In this document: positions 1 through 7,579 of the stretch, piece by piece
Layout of the letters: each line of letters starts with the position of its first letter
Position numbering within the stretch: position 1 is the first letter of the stretch
Source of the DNA: an uncultured Prevotella sp.
GTDB taxonomy: Bacteria; Bacteroidota; Bacteroidia; Bacteroidales; Bacteroidaceae
DNA: 64,000 nucleotides
Direction: 5' to 3'
NCBI GenBank assembly: GCA_900315545.1
Contig: OMZM01000007.1
Location: forward strand, 1 to 64,000
Notes under the pieces: model-generated
Told to the model about the DNA's origin: nothing
The model's database searches: none
The model's input: only the letters and a program-made list of their open reading frames with translations
Made by a program: the position numbers and the translations under genes

Positions 1-10
1 TCTTATATAA

Positions 11-205
11 GTGAATATCAGACGCTTGATGAACGATGGGCATAACGAGACCAGCACGGACGAGCGCAAATTGCGCTGGGACGAGGAGAACCGCCTGCTT
101 GCAGTGGACGACAACGGCTTCGTGACGAACTACTGGTATGATGCAATATTGGTTATCCCCACCACCAAAGTTATAGGCATAGTCTGTGAATCTTTCCCTG
201 TATGA
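11..205 (+). pseudogene. RHS-repeat protein remnant
   Basis: A 64-residue frame starts at a GTG just after an in-frame TAA. It contains the RHS-family signature LRWDEENRLLAVDDNGF followed by NYWYDA. In intact RHS/YD-repeat proteins this is one repeat of a long secreted toxin-carrier protein. Here only one repeat survives, and after residue 46 the sequence no longer resembles the family. I read this as the broken tail of a larger RHS gene lying at or before the window edge, probably cut by a rearrangement. The start is not a real translation start. Confidence 0.6.
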
Positions 206-245
206 TAAGGAACTCTGCAAACTTAATGATGATTTTGCTTGTCTT

Positions 246-353
246 GATTTGCAGCACTAAGGTAAGTGAAAAATCTGACATGACAAAATCCTGGGCAACT
301 TTTTGTTGCTCAGGAACTTATAAAAGCTATTAAACTAAAGTGCTGCGGAATCT
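246..353. repeat. Imperfect inverted repeat flanking a hairpin
   Basis: GCAGCACT at 251-258 is matched by AGTGCTGC at 340-347, with partly matching GATT flanks, enclosing about 80 bp. It lies between the RHS remnant and the phosphate transporter. It could be the end of a lost insertion sequence or a small non-autonomous element. No transposase is visible. Confidence 0.35.
290..314 (-). terminator. Hairpin downstream of the phosphate transporter
   Basis: CCTGGGCAAC (290-299) pairs with GTTGCTCAGG (305-314) around a 5-nt loop, 10 pairs including one G.T. It lies 47 bp past the stop of the leftward transporter gene. The following T run is short, so this is a probable rather than certain intrinsic terminator. 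Confidence 0.5.
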
Positions 354-361
354 AGGTTTAT

Positions 362-2041
362 CTATTTCCCTATTTTCGCCTCGACAACGTTGACAACGTA
401 GTCGCCGAGCCGCTCAAGTTCGCCCACGATATCGTCGAACAATGTGCCTAAGGTGTAGTCGTATGAATGCTTGTTTACAGCCTCCACGTTTTCAGTTCTC
501 AACCTGTCGCGCATCGCATTGATACCTTTTTCCACTCTCATGGTCTCGTCTATGTTGTCTTCTTCGTTCTGTCCGTCAACGATAGTGAACATCTTGTCGA
601 GAGCCTCTTCGCAGAGAGCCATCATCGCCTGCAAGTCGTTGACCTGCTGGCTGGTAAACTTCTTTCCAGTCTGGTCGCGTCTGTGGATTATGCGTGCAAT
701 GTTGTAGCAAGCGTCGGCTATCGACTCCAGTTCGCCCACCTCGCGCATCATCTGGCGTATCTTCTGCTTGGTTTCGTCGCTGAGGTGGTCTGTGCCAACC
801 TGTTCCAGGAAGTGGGCAATCTCCAGTTCCATGCGGTCGGACATCTTTTCCTCCTGTTCTATATGCTTAAAGTAATTGTCAGACCTTTTTTCGTCGCTGT
901 TGGCAAACATTTCCCTAACTACGCCGAACATCAGCCTGACACTCTCTGCAAATCGTGTAGTCTCCTTCTGAGCCTGTAGCACAGATATTTCCGGTGTCTG
1001 CACGATGTTAGCCTGTATGTATTTCAAACGCAACTCATCCTGTTCTGCTTGCTTTTTGTCTGGCAAAATCCAGCAAACCACGCGCTCTATCTGCGGAACA
1101 AAACCTATGAGCACTGTAGTGTTCAGAATGTTGAAACATGTATGGAACATGGCAAGCACCACCGGCAGTTTTTCTGTGTTCACACTGGATGTATCGTAGC
1201 CAACAATCCTGCACACCATGTCGACGAATGGAAAGAAAACGGCAAGCACCCATATCACTCCGAAGACATTGAACAGCAGGTGAGCCAGTGCAGCCCGTCG
1301 CGCCTCAGTGCCTGCACCAAGTGCCGCAAGGTTGGCAGTGGCAGTAGTTCCGATGTTCTCTCCCATGACAAGGGCAATGCCTAAATATATGGGAAGTACG
1401 CCAGTCGAGCAGAGAAGAATAGTGATAGCCATGACGGCAGCCGACGACTGCACGATGCAGGTGATTATTGTTCCAATGGCGAGGAACGCCACAATCGTCA
1501 GATGGCTGCTTGTGTCGAACGATGCGAAGAAGCTGACCACAGACTCGTTTTCCTCAAGGTTGAGCTCTCGTCCTGACGTGCTCATCATGACCAGTGATAG
1601 AAACAGGAATGCTATTCCGAACAGGAAATCGCCGGCATAGCGATAACGCTTCTTGTAAATAAGAATCATTCCTATAAGGAAGGAAGGGTAAACTATGTTT
1701 GTCAGGTCAACAGAATAGCCCAGAGACATAATCCACGCCGTCAGCGTAGTTCCTATGTTGGCTCCCATAATGACCGAAATGGCTTGTGCAAGAGTCAGCA
1801 GTCCGGCACTGACAAAGGAAACTGTCATTACCGTCGTGGCTGATGACGACTGTACGGCACACGTTACGAAAGTTCCAGTCAGCATGCCGGTGAAACGGTT
1901 AGTAGTCATGCGCGCCAGAATATGGCGCAACTGCGGGCCTGCCATCTTCTGCAGAGCCTCGCTCATCATTTTCATTCCGTATATGAGCAATCCCAATGCG
2001 CCAAGCAAATTCAGCGCAATCATAATGTAATTGTTTTCCAT
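362..2041 (-). CDS. Na/Pi cotransporter family protein with PhoU-like C-terminal domain
   Basis: This 559-residue inner-membrane protein imports phosphate with sodium. The two halves of the NaPi-II fold are seen as paired QSS motifs (QSSSATT at residues 64-70, QSSAAV at 198-203), each followed by a G[AE]NIGTT motif. Multiple hydrophobic helices fill residues 1-310. From about residue 370 to the end lies a helical PhoU-like domain rich in charged residues, the usual bacterial NptA/YjbB arrangement. The start is ATG at 2041, just downstream of a perfect Bacteroides-type promoter. It is transcribed alone. The family is certain; which anion it prefers is not shown by the sequence. Confidence 0.9.
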   Translation of the reverse strand: MENNYIMIALNLLGALGLLIYGMKMMSEALQKMAGPQLRHILARMTTNRFTGMLTGTFVTCAVQSSSATTVMTVSFVSAGLLTLAQAISVIMGANIGTTLTAWIMSLGYSVDLTNIVYPSFLIGMILIYKKRYRYAGDFLFGIAFLFLSLVMMSTSGRELNLEENESVVSFFASFDTSSHLTIVAFLAIGTIITCIVQSSAAVMAITILLCSTGVLPIYLGIALVMGENIGTTATANLAALGAGTEARRAALAHLLFNVFGVIWVLAVFFPFVDMVCRIVGYDTSSVNTEKLPVVLAMFHTCFNILNTTVLIGFVPQIERVVCWILPDKKQAEQDELRLKYIQANIVQTPEISVLQAQKETTRFAESVRLMFGVVREMFANSDEKRSDNYFKHIEQEEKMSDRMELEIAHFLEQVGTDHLSDETKQKIRQMMREVGELESIADACYNIARIIHRRDQTGKKFTSQQVNDLQAMMALCEEALDKMFTIVDGQNEEDNIDETMRVEKGINAMRDRLRTENVEAVNKHSYDYTLGTLFDDIVGELERLGDYVVNVVEAKIGK

Positions 2042-2069
2042 AAATAATGCTTTTCAATAAAATTTGTTG

Positions 2070-2100
2070 CAAATATATTTTAAATATGTGATATAGCAAA
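2070..2100 (-). promoter_or_regulatory. Promoter of the phosphate transporter gene
   Basis: On the minus strand TTTG (2097-2100), exactly 19 bp, then TATATTTG (2070-2077): a full match to the Bacteroidetes primary-sigma consensus TTTG-N19-TAnnTTTG. The start codon is 29 bp downstream. Confidence 0.8.
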
Positions 2101-2226
2101 ACTATTAGCGTTACGAATATGTAAAAGAAAAGTTACAAAACCGTTAAGAAACGACGGAACGGACATGAGAGTGCAGATAGTTGCAGTTTCCCTTTTGTCT
2201 CACTATTCAAAAAAGACACATTTCTC

Positions 2227-2257
2227 TTTGTTCTCTTTCCGATAAATGTTACCTTTG
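2227..2257 (+). promoter_or_regulatory. Promoter of ispE
   Basis: TTTG (2227-2230), 19 bp, TACCTTTG (2250-2257), exact match to the Bacteroidetes consensus. The ispE ATG follows 28 bp later. Confidence 0.8.
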
Positions 2258-2285
2258 CAGACTGTTAGCAAAACATATAGAGTAA

Positions 2286-3152
2286 ATGCAAAAAATAGTA
2301 TTACATCCTTGTGCAAAGATAAATCTGGGTCTTAACGTTGTTGCTCGCCGAGCCGACGGCTACCACGATTTGGAGACAGTTTTCTATCCTATCCCGCTGT
2401 GCGACAGGCTGGAAGTGAAAACTGCAGAACGCAGCAACGTGTCAGAACCGCAGATAAACCTCAGCGTGTCAGGCAACAAGATTGACGGCAATACGGAGGA
2501 CAATCTCGTCGTCAGGGCATTCCGGCTGATAGCCAGCCGCCACAACGTGGAAAGCTGCGACGTGCTGCTCGACAAGCAAATCCCAACACAGGCAGGACTC
2601 GGCGGTGGCTCGAGCGATGCAGCATCGATGATATTGGCACTCAACAAACTCAATAATCTCAAGCTCACCGACCGTCAGATGCAGGACTATGCAGCACAGC
2701 TGGGAGCCGACTGCGCATTCTTCATAACGTCGCAGCCTGTCTACGCAACGGGCATAGGCAACGTATTTGAAGATGTGAAGATAACGGATGAACTGTCGGA
2801 GAAATGGATGGCTATAGTGAAACCGCCTGTCGCCGTGTCGACGAAAGAAGCATATTCCGGCATAAAACCGCAGCCTGCGGCATACAACTGCCTACATGCC
2901 GTGGCAAGTCCGGTGGCATCGTGGCGAGAGAAACTGACAAATGATTTTGAAGAAACAATACTGAAGATACATCCAGAGATAGGAAAAATAAAAGAAAGCC
3001 TATATGGTCAAGGTGCGATTTTCTCACAGATGTCGGGCAGCGGAAGTGCCGTTTATGCCCTCTTCGACAACAAGCCGACAGACCTAAATCAGCCACAGTA
3101 CGAAAACTGCTTTATATCGGTTTTCCCACTCACAAAAGTCATAAATATGTGA
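2286..3152 (+). CDS. ispE: 4-diphosphocytidyl-2-C-methyl-D-erythritol kinase
   Basis: ATP-dependent kinase of the non-mevalonate (MEP) isoprenoid pathway, cytoplasmic, 288 residues, the normal length. N-terminal AKINLGL (residues 10-16) supplies the catalytic Lys/Asn region. The GHMP-kinase glycine loop GLGGGSS is at 104-110, followed by the GADCAFF segment that carries the catalytic Asp in this family. A C-terminal MSGSGSAVYALF motif completes the GHMP fold. Single gene with its own promoter. It indicates that isoprenoid precursors are made by the MEP route. Confidence 0.95.
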   Translation: MQKIVLHPCAKINLGLNVVARRADGYHDLETVFYPIPLCDRLEVKTAERSNVSEPQINLSVSGNKIDGNTEDNLVVRAFRLIASRHNVESCDVLLDKQIPTQAGLGGGSSDAASMILALNKLNNLKLTDRQMQDYAAQLGADCAFFITSQPVYATGIGNVFEDVKITDELSEKWMAIVKPPVAVSTKEAYSGIKPQPAAYNCLHAVASPVASWREKLTNDFEETILKIHPEIGKIKESLYGQGAIFSQMSGSGSAVYALFDNKPTDLNQPQYENCFISVFPLTKVINM

Positions 3153-3234
3153 GAGTAAGGTTGTTTTAAACAGGTTTTATTCCGAAAACACGCAAAAAAA
3201 ACATAATAAATTTTCACACTTCGACAAAAACTTG

Positions 3235-3242
3235 TATATTTG
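3235..3242 (+). promoter_or_regulatory. -7 box of the HU-family gene
   Basis: TATATTTG matches TAnnTTTG; the -33 region holds TTTT rather than TTTG near 3211-3214. The 55-bp leader is A/T-rich. Confidence 0.6.
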
Positions 3243-3297
3243 CACGCTAAAAAAATAATAAACATAATTCACACATCATTCATATTCATATATAATT

Positions 3298-3579
3298 ATG
3301 ACTAAAGCTGATATAGTAAACAACATAACTCTCACGACAGGAATGCCTAAGAAAGACGTTTTAGGCGTGGTTGAGTTGTTCATGGAAGAGATTAAGAAAA
3401 GTCTTCTGGAAAATAAAGAGAATGTATATCTTCGTGGCTTCGGCAGCTTCATCATCAAGCACCGTGCCGAGAAGACAGCCAGAAACATATCAAAAAACAC
3501 GACAATACGTATTGCAGCACACGATTTTCCAAGCTTCAAGCCTTCGAAGAGTTTTGCTGACAAGATGAGAGGTGAATAA
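3298..3579 (+). CDS. HU/IHF-family nucleoid DNA-binding protein
   Basis: 93-residue histone-like protein that bends DNA as a dimer. It has the N-terminal helical dimer interface followed by the GFGSF beta-arm start (LRGFGSFIIKHRAEKTARN) seen in HU and IHF. The arm continues IRIAAHDFPSFKPSKSF; the usual conserved arm-tip proline region is somewhat different (TTIRIAAHDFPSFKPS). A TATATTTG -7 box lies at 3235-3242. Whether it works as HU or IHF cannot be decided from sequence alone. Confidence 0.9.
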   Translation: MTKADIVNNITLTTGMPKKDVLGVVELFMEEIKKSLLENKENVYLRGFGSFIIKHRAEKTARNISKNTTIRIAAHDFPSFKPSKSFADKMRGE

Positions 3580-3627
3580 TAATCGAGAAAATTTATAATA
3601 AAAATAATAACATTAAACAAAACAATT

Positions 3628-3717
3628 ATGCCAAACGGAAAGAAAAAGAAGGGTCATAAGATGGCGACCCACAAGCGCAAGAAGAGACTTAGAAAGAACA
3701 GACATAAGAGCAAGTAA
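3628..3717 (+). CDS. 29-residue lysine/arginine-rich AURKAIP1/COX24-type ribosomal protein
   Basis: A very small ORF, ATG to TAA, begins MPNGKKKKGHKMATHKRKKR and ends in LRKNRHKSK. More than half its residues are Lys, Arg or His. The MATHKRKKRLRKNRHK pattern is the AURKAIP1/COX24 domain, which in mitochondria is ribosomal protein mS38 and in Bacteroidetes is a conserved free-standing gene. It likely binds rRNA. It sits between HU and RNase G, 48 bp after HU, so it is probably cotranscribed with HU. It is followed by a terminator-like hairpin. The family assignment is from pattern recognition; ribosome binding is by analogy. Confidence 0.8.
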   Translation: MPNGKKKKGHKMATHKRKKRLRKNRHKSK

Positions 3718-3746
3718 AACTGCTCTGACCGATAGTTTGTTCGGCG

Positions 3747-3787
3747 AGGGTGTGTCAAGTGGGTAGTTAGCTTTATTGACATACCCT
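3747..3787 (+). terminator. Terminator-like hairpin after the small basic gene
   Basis: AGGGTGTGTCAA (3747-3758) pairs with TTGACATACCCT (3776-3787), 12 pairs with one G.T, followed by TTTAATTGTATTTT. It separates HU and the small basic gene from RNase G. Confidence 0.55.
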
Positions 3788-3814
3788 TTAATTGTATTTT
3801 AGAACTAAGTTAAC

Positions 3815-5404
3815 ATGAATGAAAAGAACATGACAAGCGAAATTGTAATTGATGCCTGCCAGAAAGACATTTCGATAGCTCTGCTTGAAGACAAGAAACT
3901 CGTGGAGTATCAGAATGAACCTCGCTCGGCATCTTTTTCAGTAGGCAACATCTACATCGCTAAGGTCAAGAAACTGATGCCTGGTCTTAACGCATGTTTC
4001 GTAGATGTTGGCTTCGAGCGCGACGCATTTCTACATTATCTTGACTTAGGGAGTCAATTTAACTCTTATGCAAAGTATTTGAAGCAGGTACAGAGCGACC
4101 GCAAGAAACTTTACCCGATATCGAAGGCGATGCGTCTGCCGGAACTGAAAAAGGACGGCACCATAACCGACGCACTGACAGTAGGGCAGGAGGTAATGGT
4201 TCAGATAGTGAAAGAGCCAATATCGACAAAAGGTCCACGACTGACGGGAGAAATAAGTTTTGCAGGCCGCTATCTCGTTCTTATACCTTTCGACGACAAA
4301 GTGTCGGTATCATCGAAGATAAAGAGTGGAGAAGAACGGGCACGCCTGAAGCAACTTATTCACAGCATCAAGCCAAAGAACTTTGGAGTTATAGTACGCA
4401 CTGTAGCAGAAGGTAAGCGCGTGGCTGAGCTCGACAGCGAATTGAAGATACTTTTACACAGATGGGAAGACAGCATTGAGAAAGTGCAGAAGACACAGAC
4501 CCGGCCGCAGCTGATATGCGAAGAGACAAGCAGGGCAGTGGCACTTCTGCGTGATTTGTTCAATCCCACTTATGAAAACATCTTTGTAAACGATGACGAC
4601 GTTTGCAAGGAAGTGAAGCAATATATATCGCTGATAGCTCCGGAAAAAGCACACATCGTAAAGCGTTACACAGGAACAGTGCCTATCTTCGACAACTACA
4701 ATGTTACAAAGCAGCTGAAATCGAGTTTCGGAAAAATAGTAAACTACAAGCACGGAGCATATCTCATCATAGAGCATACAGAGGCAATGCATGTCGTCGA
4801 TGTCAACAGCGGCAACCGCACGCGCTCGACAGCAGGACAGGAAGGCAATGCCTTAGAGGTAAATCTCGGTGCAGCAGATGAACTCGCACGACAGCTGAGA
4901 CTACGTGATATGGGAGGAATAATCATCGTAGACTTTATAGACATGAACCTTGCCGAAGACAGACAATTGCTATATGAACGCATGTGCAAGAACATGCAGC
5001 AAGACCGTGCGCGACACAACATCCTGCCTTTGAGCAAGTTCGGACTGATGCAGATAACAAGACAGAGAGTAAGGCCTGCAATAGATGTAAACGTAGACGA
5101 AACTTGTCCTACTTGTTTTGGTAAGGGAACAATAAAGTCGAGCATCTTGTTTGCAGAGCAGCTGGAGAGTAAGATTGACAACTTGGTCAACAACATAGGA
5201 ATACGTCGTTTCTATCTTCATGTTCACCCCTACGTTGCTGCCTACCTGAAGCAGGGATTATGGTCGATAAGACTGAAGTGGATGCTAAAATATGGTTTAG
5301 GTGTGCATATAGTGCCTTCGCAGAAAATGGCTTTTCTGCAATATGAGTTCTACGATGCACAAAGGCAGTTCATTGACATGAAGGAAGAAATTGAGACAAA
5401 GTAG
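3815..5404 (+). CDS. rng: Ribonuclease G/E family endoribonuclease
   Basis: 529-residue endonuclease that cleaves single-stranded A/U-rich RNA in rRNA maturation and mRNA decay. The N-terminal S1-like RNA-binding region is at about 40-130 (NIYIAKVKKLMPGLNACFVD). The catalytic metal-binding Asp residues sit in VVDVNSG (327-333) and IIIVDFIDM (369-377). The zinc-link motif CPTC (431-434), which holds the dimers together, is present. It lacks the long C-terminal degradosome scaffold of RNase E, so it is RNase G-like in size. RNase Y is also encoded in this window (43806-45341), so the organism has both families. Confidence 0.93.
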   Translation: MNEKNMTSEIVIDACQKDISIALLEDKKLVEYQNEPRSASFSVGNIYIAKVKKLMPGLNACFVDVGFERDAFLHYLDLGSQFNSYAKYLKQVQSDRKKLYPISKAMRLPELKKDGTITDALTVGQEVMVQIVKEPISTKGPRLTGEISFAGRYLVLIPFDDKVSVSSKIKSGEERARLKQLIHSIKPKNFGVIVRTVAEGKRVAELDSELKILLHRWEDSIEKVQKTQTRPQLICEETSRAVALLRDLFNPTYENIFVNDDDVCKEVKQYISLIAPEKAHIVKRYTGTVPIFDNYNVTKQLKSSFGKIVNYKHGAYLIIEHTEAMHVVDVNSGNRTRSTAGQEGNALEVNLGAADELARQLRLRDMGGIIIVDFIDMNLAEDRQLLYERMCKNMQQDRARHNILPLSKFGLMQITRQRVRPAIDVNVDETCPTCFGKGTIKSSILFAEQLESKIDNLVNNIGIRRFYLHVHPYVAAYLKQGLWSIRLKWMLKYGLGVHIVPSQKMAFLQYEFYDAQRQFIDMKEEIETK

Positions 5405-5421
5405 GAGACTGATGACAGAAT

Positions 5422-5453
5422 GGGCAGTAAACAACATTTTCAGTTTACTGTCC
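5422..5453. terminator. Bidirectional terminator between rng and comEC
   Basis: GGGCAGTAAAC (5422-5432) pairs with GTTTACTGTCC (5443-5453), one G.T pair, followed by ATTTTGTTTT on the plus strand. It overlaps the comEC stop codon at 5440-5442, so it can serve both convergent genes. Confidence 0.6.
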
Positions 5454-7017
5454 ATTTTGTTTTCGCACTGTCCTTTGTGAACTTAAACCACCATGCAACT
5501 ACGGCAAATATGACAGCATAGAGGATAATGAGTCCTGTGCCGGAAAGATGTATTTCGTTGAGTCTGCCGTATGGCATGTCTGTGAAGAACGACAGTGTCT
5601 TGACAGTAGTTCCTACTGTAAATGCAACAATATGGGCAAAAATTGTCTGAAGAAGCGTAATATTGCCGAATAACAGCAAGGCAACGGTACCTATTATAAT
5701 AATGTATGCGGCGGGAATGACTATGAAGTTGGCTAAGAGAAAGTAGACCGATGAGTGTCCGAAATGATACAGTTGCAGCGGAAACGTGCCTAACTGTGCT
5801 ACAAAGGACACAATGACCATCGACCACGCTATACGCAGCGGTTTATAGATTGGCTTTTTGGGGATTTTGACAGTATTGCAGATGCTGTCGAATAATATCA
5901 ATATGAAGAATACCGATGTGAACGATAGTTGAAATCCGATATCGAAGAGTGTAGCCGGTTGTATGACCAACAGGATGATGGCAGCCAGCGAGAGACTGTT
6001 GACGGGTTGTTTTTGTTCTGTAAACATGTCAGCCACAATATAGATGCTCATCATAATTGCAGCACGAATGGCAGAAACGGGCATGCCGACAACAAGTACG
6101 AATGACCAAATCAGAAACAACAGTATGCCTTCCCTTATCCAATCAAGATAACGACTCTTGAGAACTTTATAAAGGAGCATGAAAATGATGCCGAGATGTA
6201 GTCCGCTCAGGGCAAGTATGTGTGCACTGCCCGTTTGCGAGAATGTTTCGTAGAGACTACGGTCAAGATAGCGCTTATCGCCTAATGTCATGGCAGCAAC
6301 AACAGACATTGAAGTTTCGTCAAGACCAGCTTTCCGTATCTGGTCTTCTATTTTATGGCGGAACAGCAGTCCATTGAGTTTCATTCTGTCTTGTGTGCTC
6401 AGTTGGCTGAAATCTGCATTTGAAGGTAGCCAGTTACTGTAAAAAACAAATGAAGTGGCTGCATATCCATGATTTCTTAGCCATTTATGATAGTCGGCAA
6501 ATGCACTGACTTTATCCGTAACGGGGGCAAATGATGACTTCAGAGTAATTCCGTCGCCGACGGAAATATTCTTGTAGTTATTGCTTACAGTGTCTTTCAA
6601 CAGTGAAACTCTTACTTTTCTTCCTTTCATCTGTCCGTTGACAGGAACAATGTCGAACACTATGATTTTTGTTTTTACGCTTGGCTCACTCATAACAATG
6701 GCAGAATACACTTGGGAATTGGTGTCAGCCGGTATGTCGTTGGAGTATGTCCTAAGCTGATACAGCCAACCACCAAAGCTAAAGATAGTTGCAAAAAGTA
6801 GTATAGTCTGAAAAAACGGCACTTTATGCAACAGGAATGTGATGACGGAAACAGTAACTGTTGGTATGAGTAGATACAGGAATTTGAAATCGGAATTGTC
6901 CTCTATGTGTGCTGCCGTTGCAATGCCAAGACATAAGCACAACTGCACTCTGAGTAATGGCGAAAACTGAATAAGTTTGTCAGAGATTTTGTTTGCGTGT
7001 CTTATAAATGTCCCCAC
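5440..7017 (-). CDS. comEC: ComEC/Rec2-family competence membrane protein
   Basis: 525-residue polytopic membrane protein. In transformable bacteria ComEC forms the channel that passes single-stranded DNA across the inner membrane. The N-terminal third holds hydrophobic helices and a soluble OB-like segment (about 100-220, family DUF4131). The competence domain follows, with the signature AHILALSGLHLGI and many membrane helices to the end. The C-terminal metallo-beta-lactamase domain found in Gram-positive ComEC is absent, as is usual in Bacteroidetes. It is last in the fabD-amylase-alaX-comEC gene string, 36 bp behind alaX. Confidence 0.88.
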   Translation of the reverse strand: MGTFIRHANKISDKLIQFSPLLRVQLCLCLGIATAAHIEDNSDFKFLYLLIPTVTVSVITFLLHKVPFFQTILLFATIFSFGGWLYQLRTYSNDIPADTNSQVYSAIVMSEPSVKTKIIVFDIVPVNGQMKGRKVRVSLLKDTVSNNYKNISVGDGITLKSSFAPVTDKVSAFADYHKWLRNHGYAATSFVFYSNWLPSNADFSQLSTQDRMKLNGLLFRHKIEDQIRKAGLDETSMSVVAAMTLGDKRYLDRSLYETFSQTGSAHILALSGLHLGIIFMLLYKVLKSRYLDWIREGILLFLIWSFVLVVGMPVSAIRAAIMMSIYIVADMFTEQKQPVNSLSLAAIILLVIQPATLFDIGFQLSFTSVFFILILFDSICNTVKIPKKPIYKPLRIAWSMVIVSFVAQLGTFPLQLYHFGHSSVYFLLANFIVIPAAYIIIIGTVALLLFGNITLLQTIFAHIVAFTVGTTVKTLSFFTDMPYGRLNEIHLSGTGLIILYAVIFAVVAWWFKFTKDSAKTKWTVN

Positions 7018-7053
7018 TTATATTATTGGTATATGAATGCGATGGAGTGATAT

Positions 7054-7560
7054 TCAACTTATAACCTTGAATCTTACTCGGAACGAGTGTGTCATTTCGT
7101 CCCAGTTTGTTCCAAGAACTTCAAATCTCCCAATCTGACTCGTTGAGCGTACATGTTTCCCAATGCAAGGACAAACATCATAGTCGCCGATGCGCACAAG
7201 TCTGATAGTGTCGGAAACGTCTTCGGGCAGCCGCTCTGCAGAGAGCTGTGCTTCAGGTGAGTCGGGAGCAGCCTCCATAATTATACCGTCGAGCTCAGCA
7301 CGCGTAACAAACTGCATCGTAACAGGCAAGTCTTGTTCTATAAGTTCATTCATTCTACGTTCTATATCTCGCTCTGCATGCTTATCAGGCTTATGCTCGA
7401 GAATATATGTTATCTTGCTTTTCTTCCTTTCTACATGTGCGTTACGTGAGCGTTCACATCCGAACATACGCATCATTGTTTGGTTTAGAAGATGCTCTGC
7501 TGTATGTGCAGGTGGAAATTCTTCCTTGTTATGTTCGTTGAGTACGATTTCTTTAGTCAT
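7054..7560 (-). CDS. Alanyl-tRNA editing (AlaX-like, tRNA_SAD) protein
   Basis: 168-residue cytoplasmic protein resembling the free-standing editing domain of alanyl/threonyl-tRNA synthetases, which hydrolyses mischarged tRNA. The zinc ligands are seen as HTAEH (His19 and His23) near the N-terminus and CIGKH after about residue 130, the HxxxH...CxxxH pattern of the second additional domain. The first half of the longer AlaX proteins is missing, so it resembles the short AlaX-S type. It lies 19 bp after the GH13 gene. Substrate (Ser- or Gly-tRNA-Ala) cannot be read from sequence. Confidence 0.75.
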   Translation of the reverse strand: MTKEIVLNEHNKEEFPPAHTAEHLLNQTMMRMFGCERSRNAHVERKKSKITYILEHKPDKHAERDIERRMNELIEQDLPVTMQFVTRAELDGIIMEAAPDSPEAQLSAERLPEDVSDTIRLVRIGDYDVCPCIGKHVRSTSQIGRFEVLGTNWDEMTHSFRVRFKVIS

Positions 7561-7579
7561 AGCTTCTTAGAGTTTGTCA

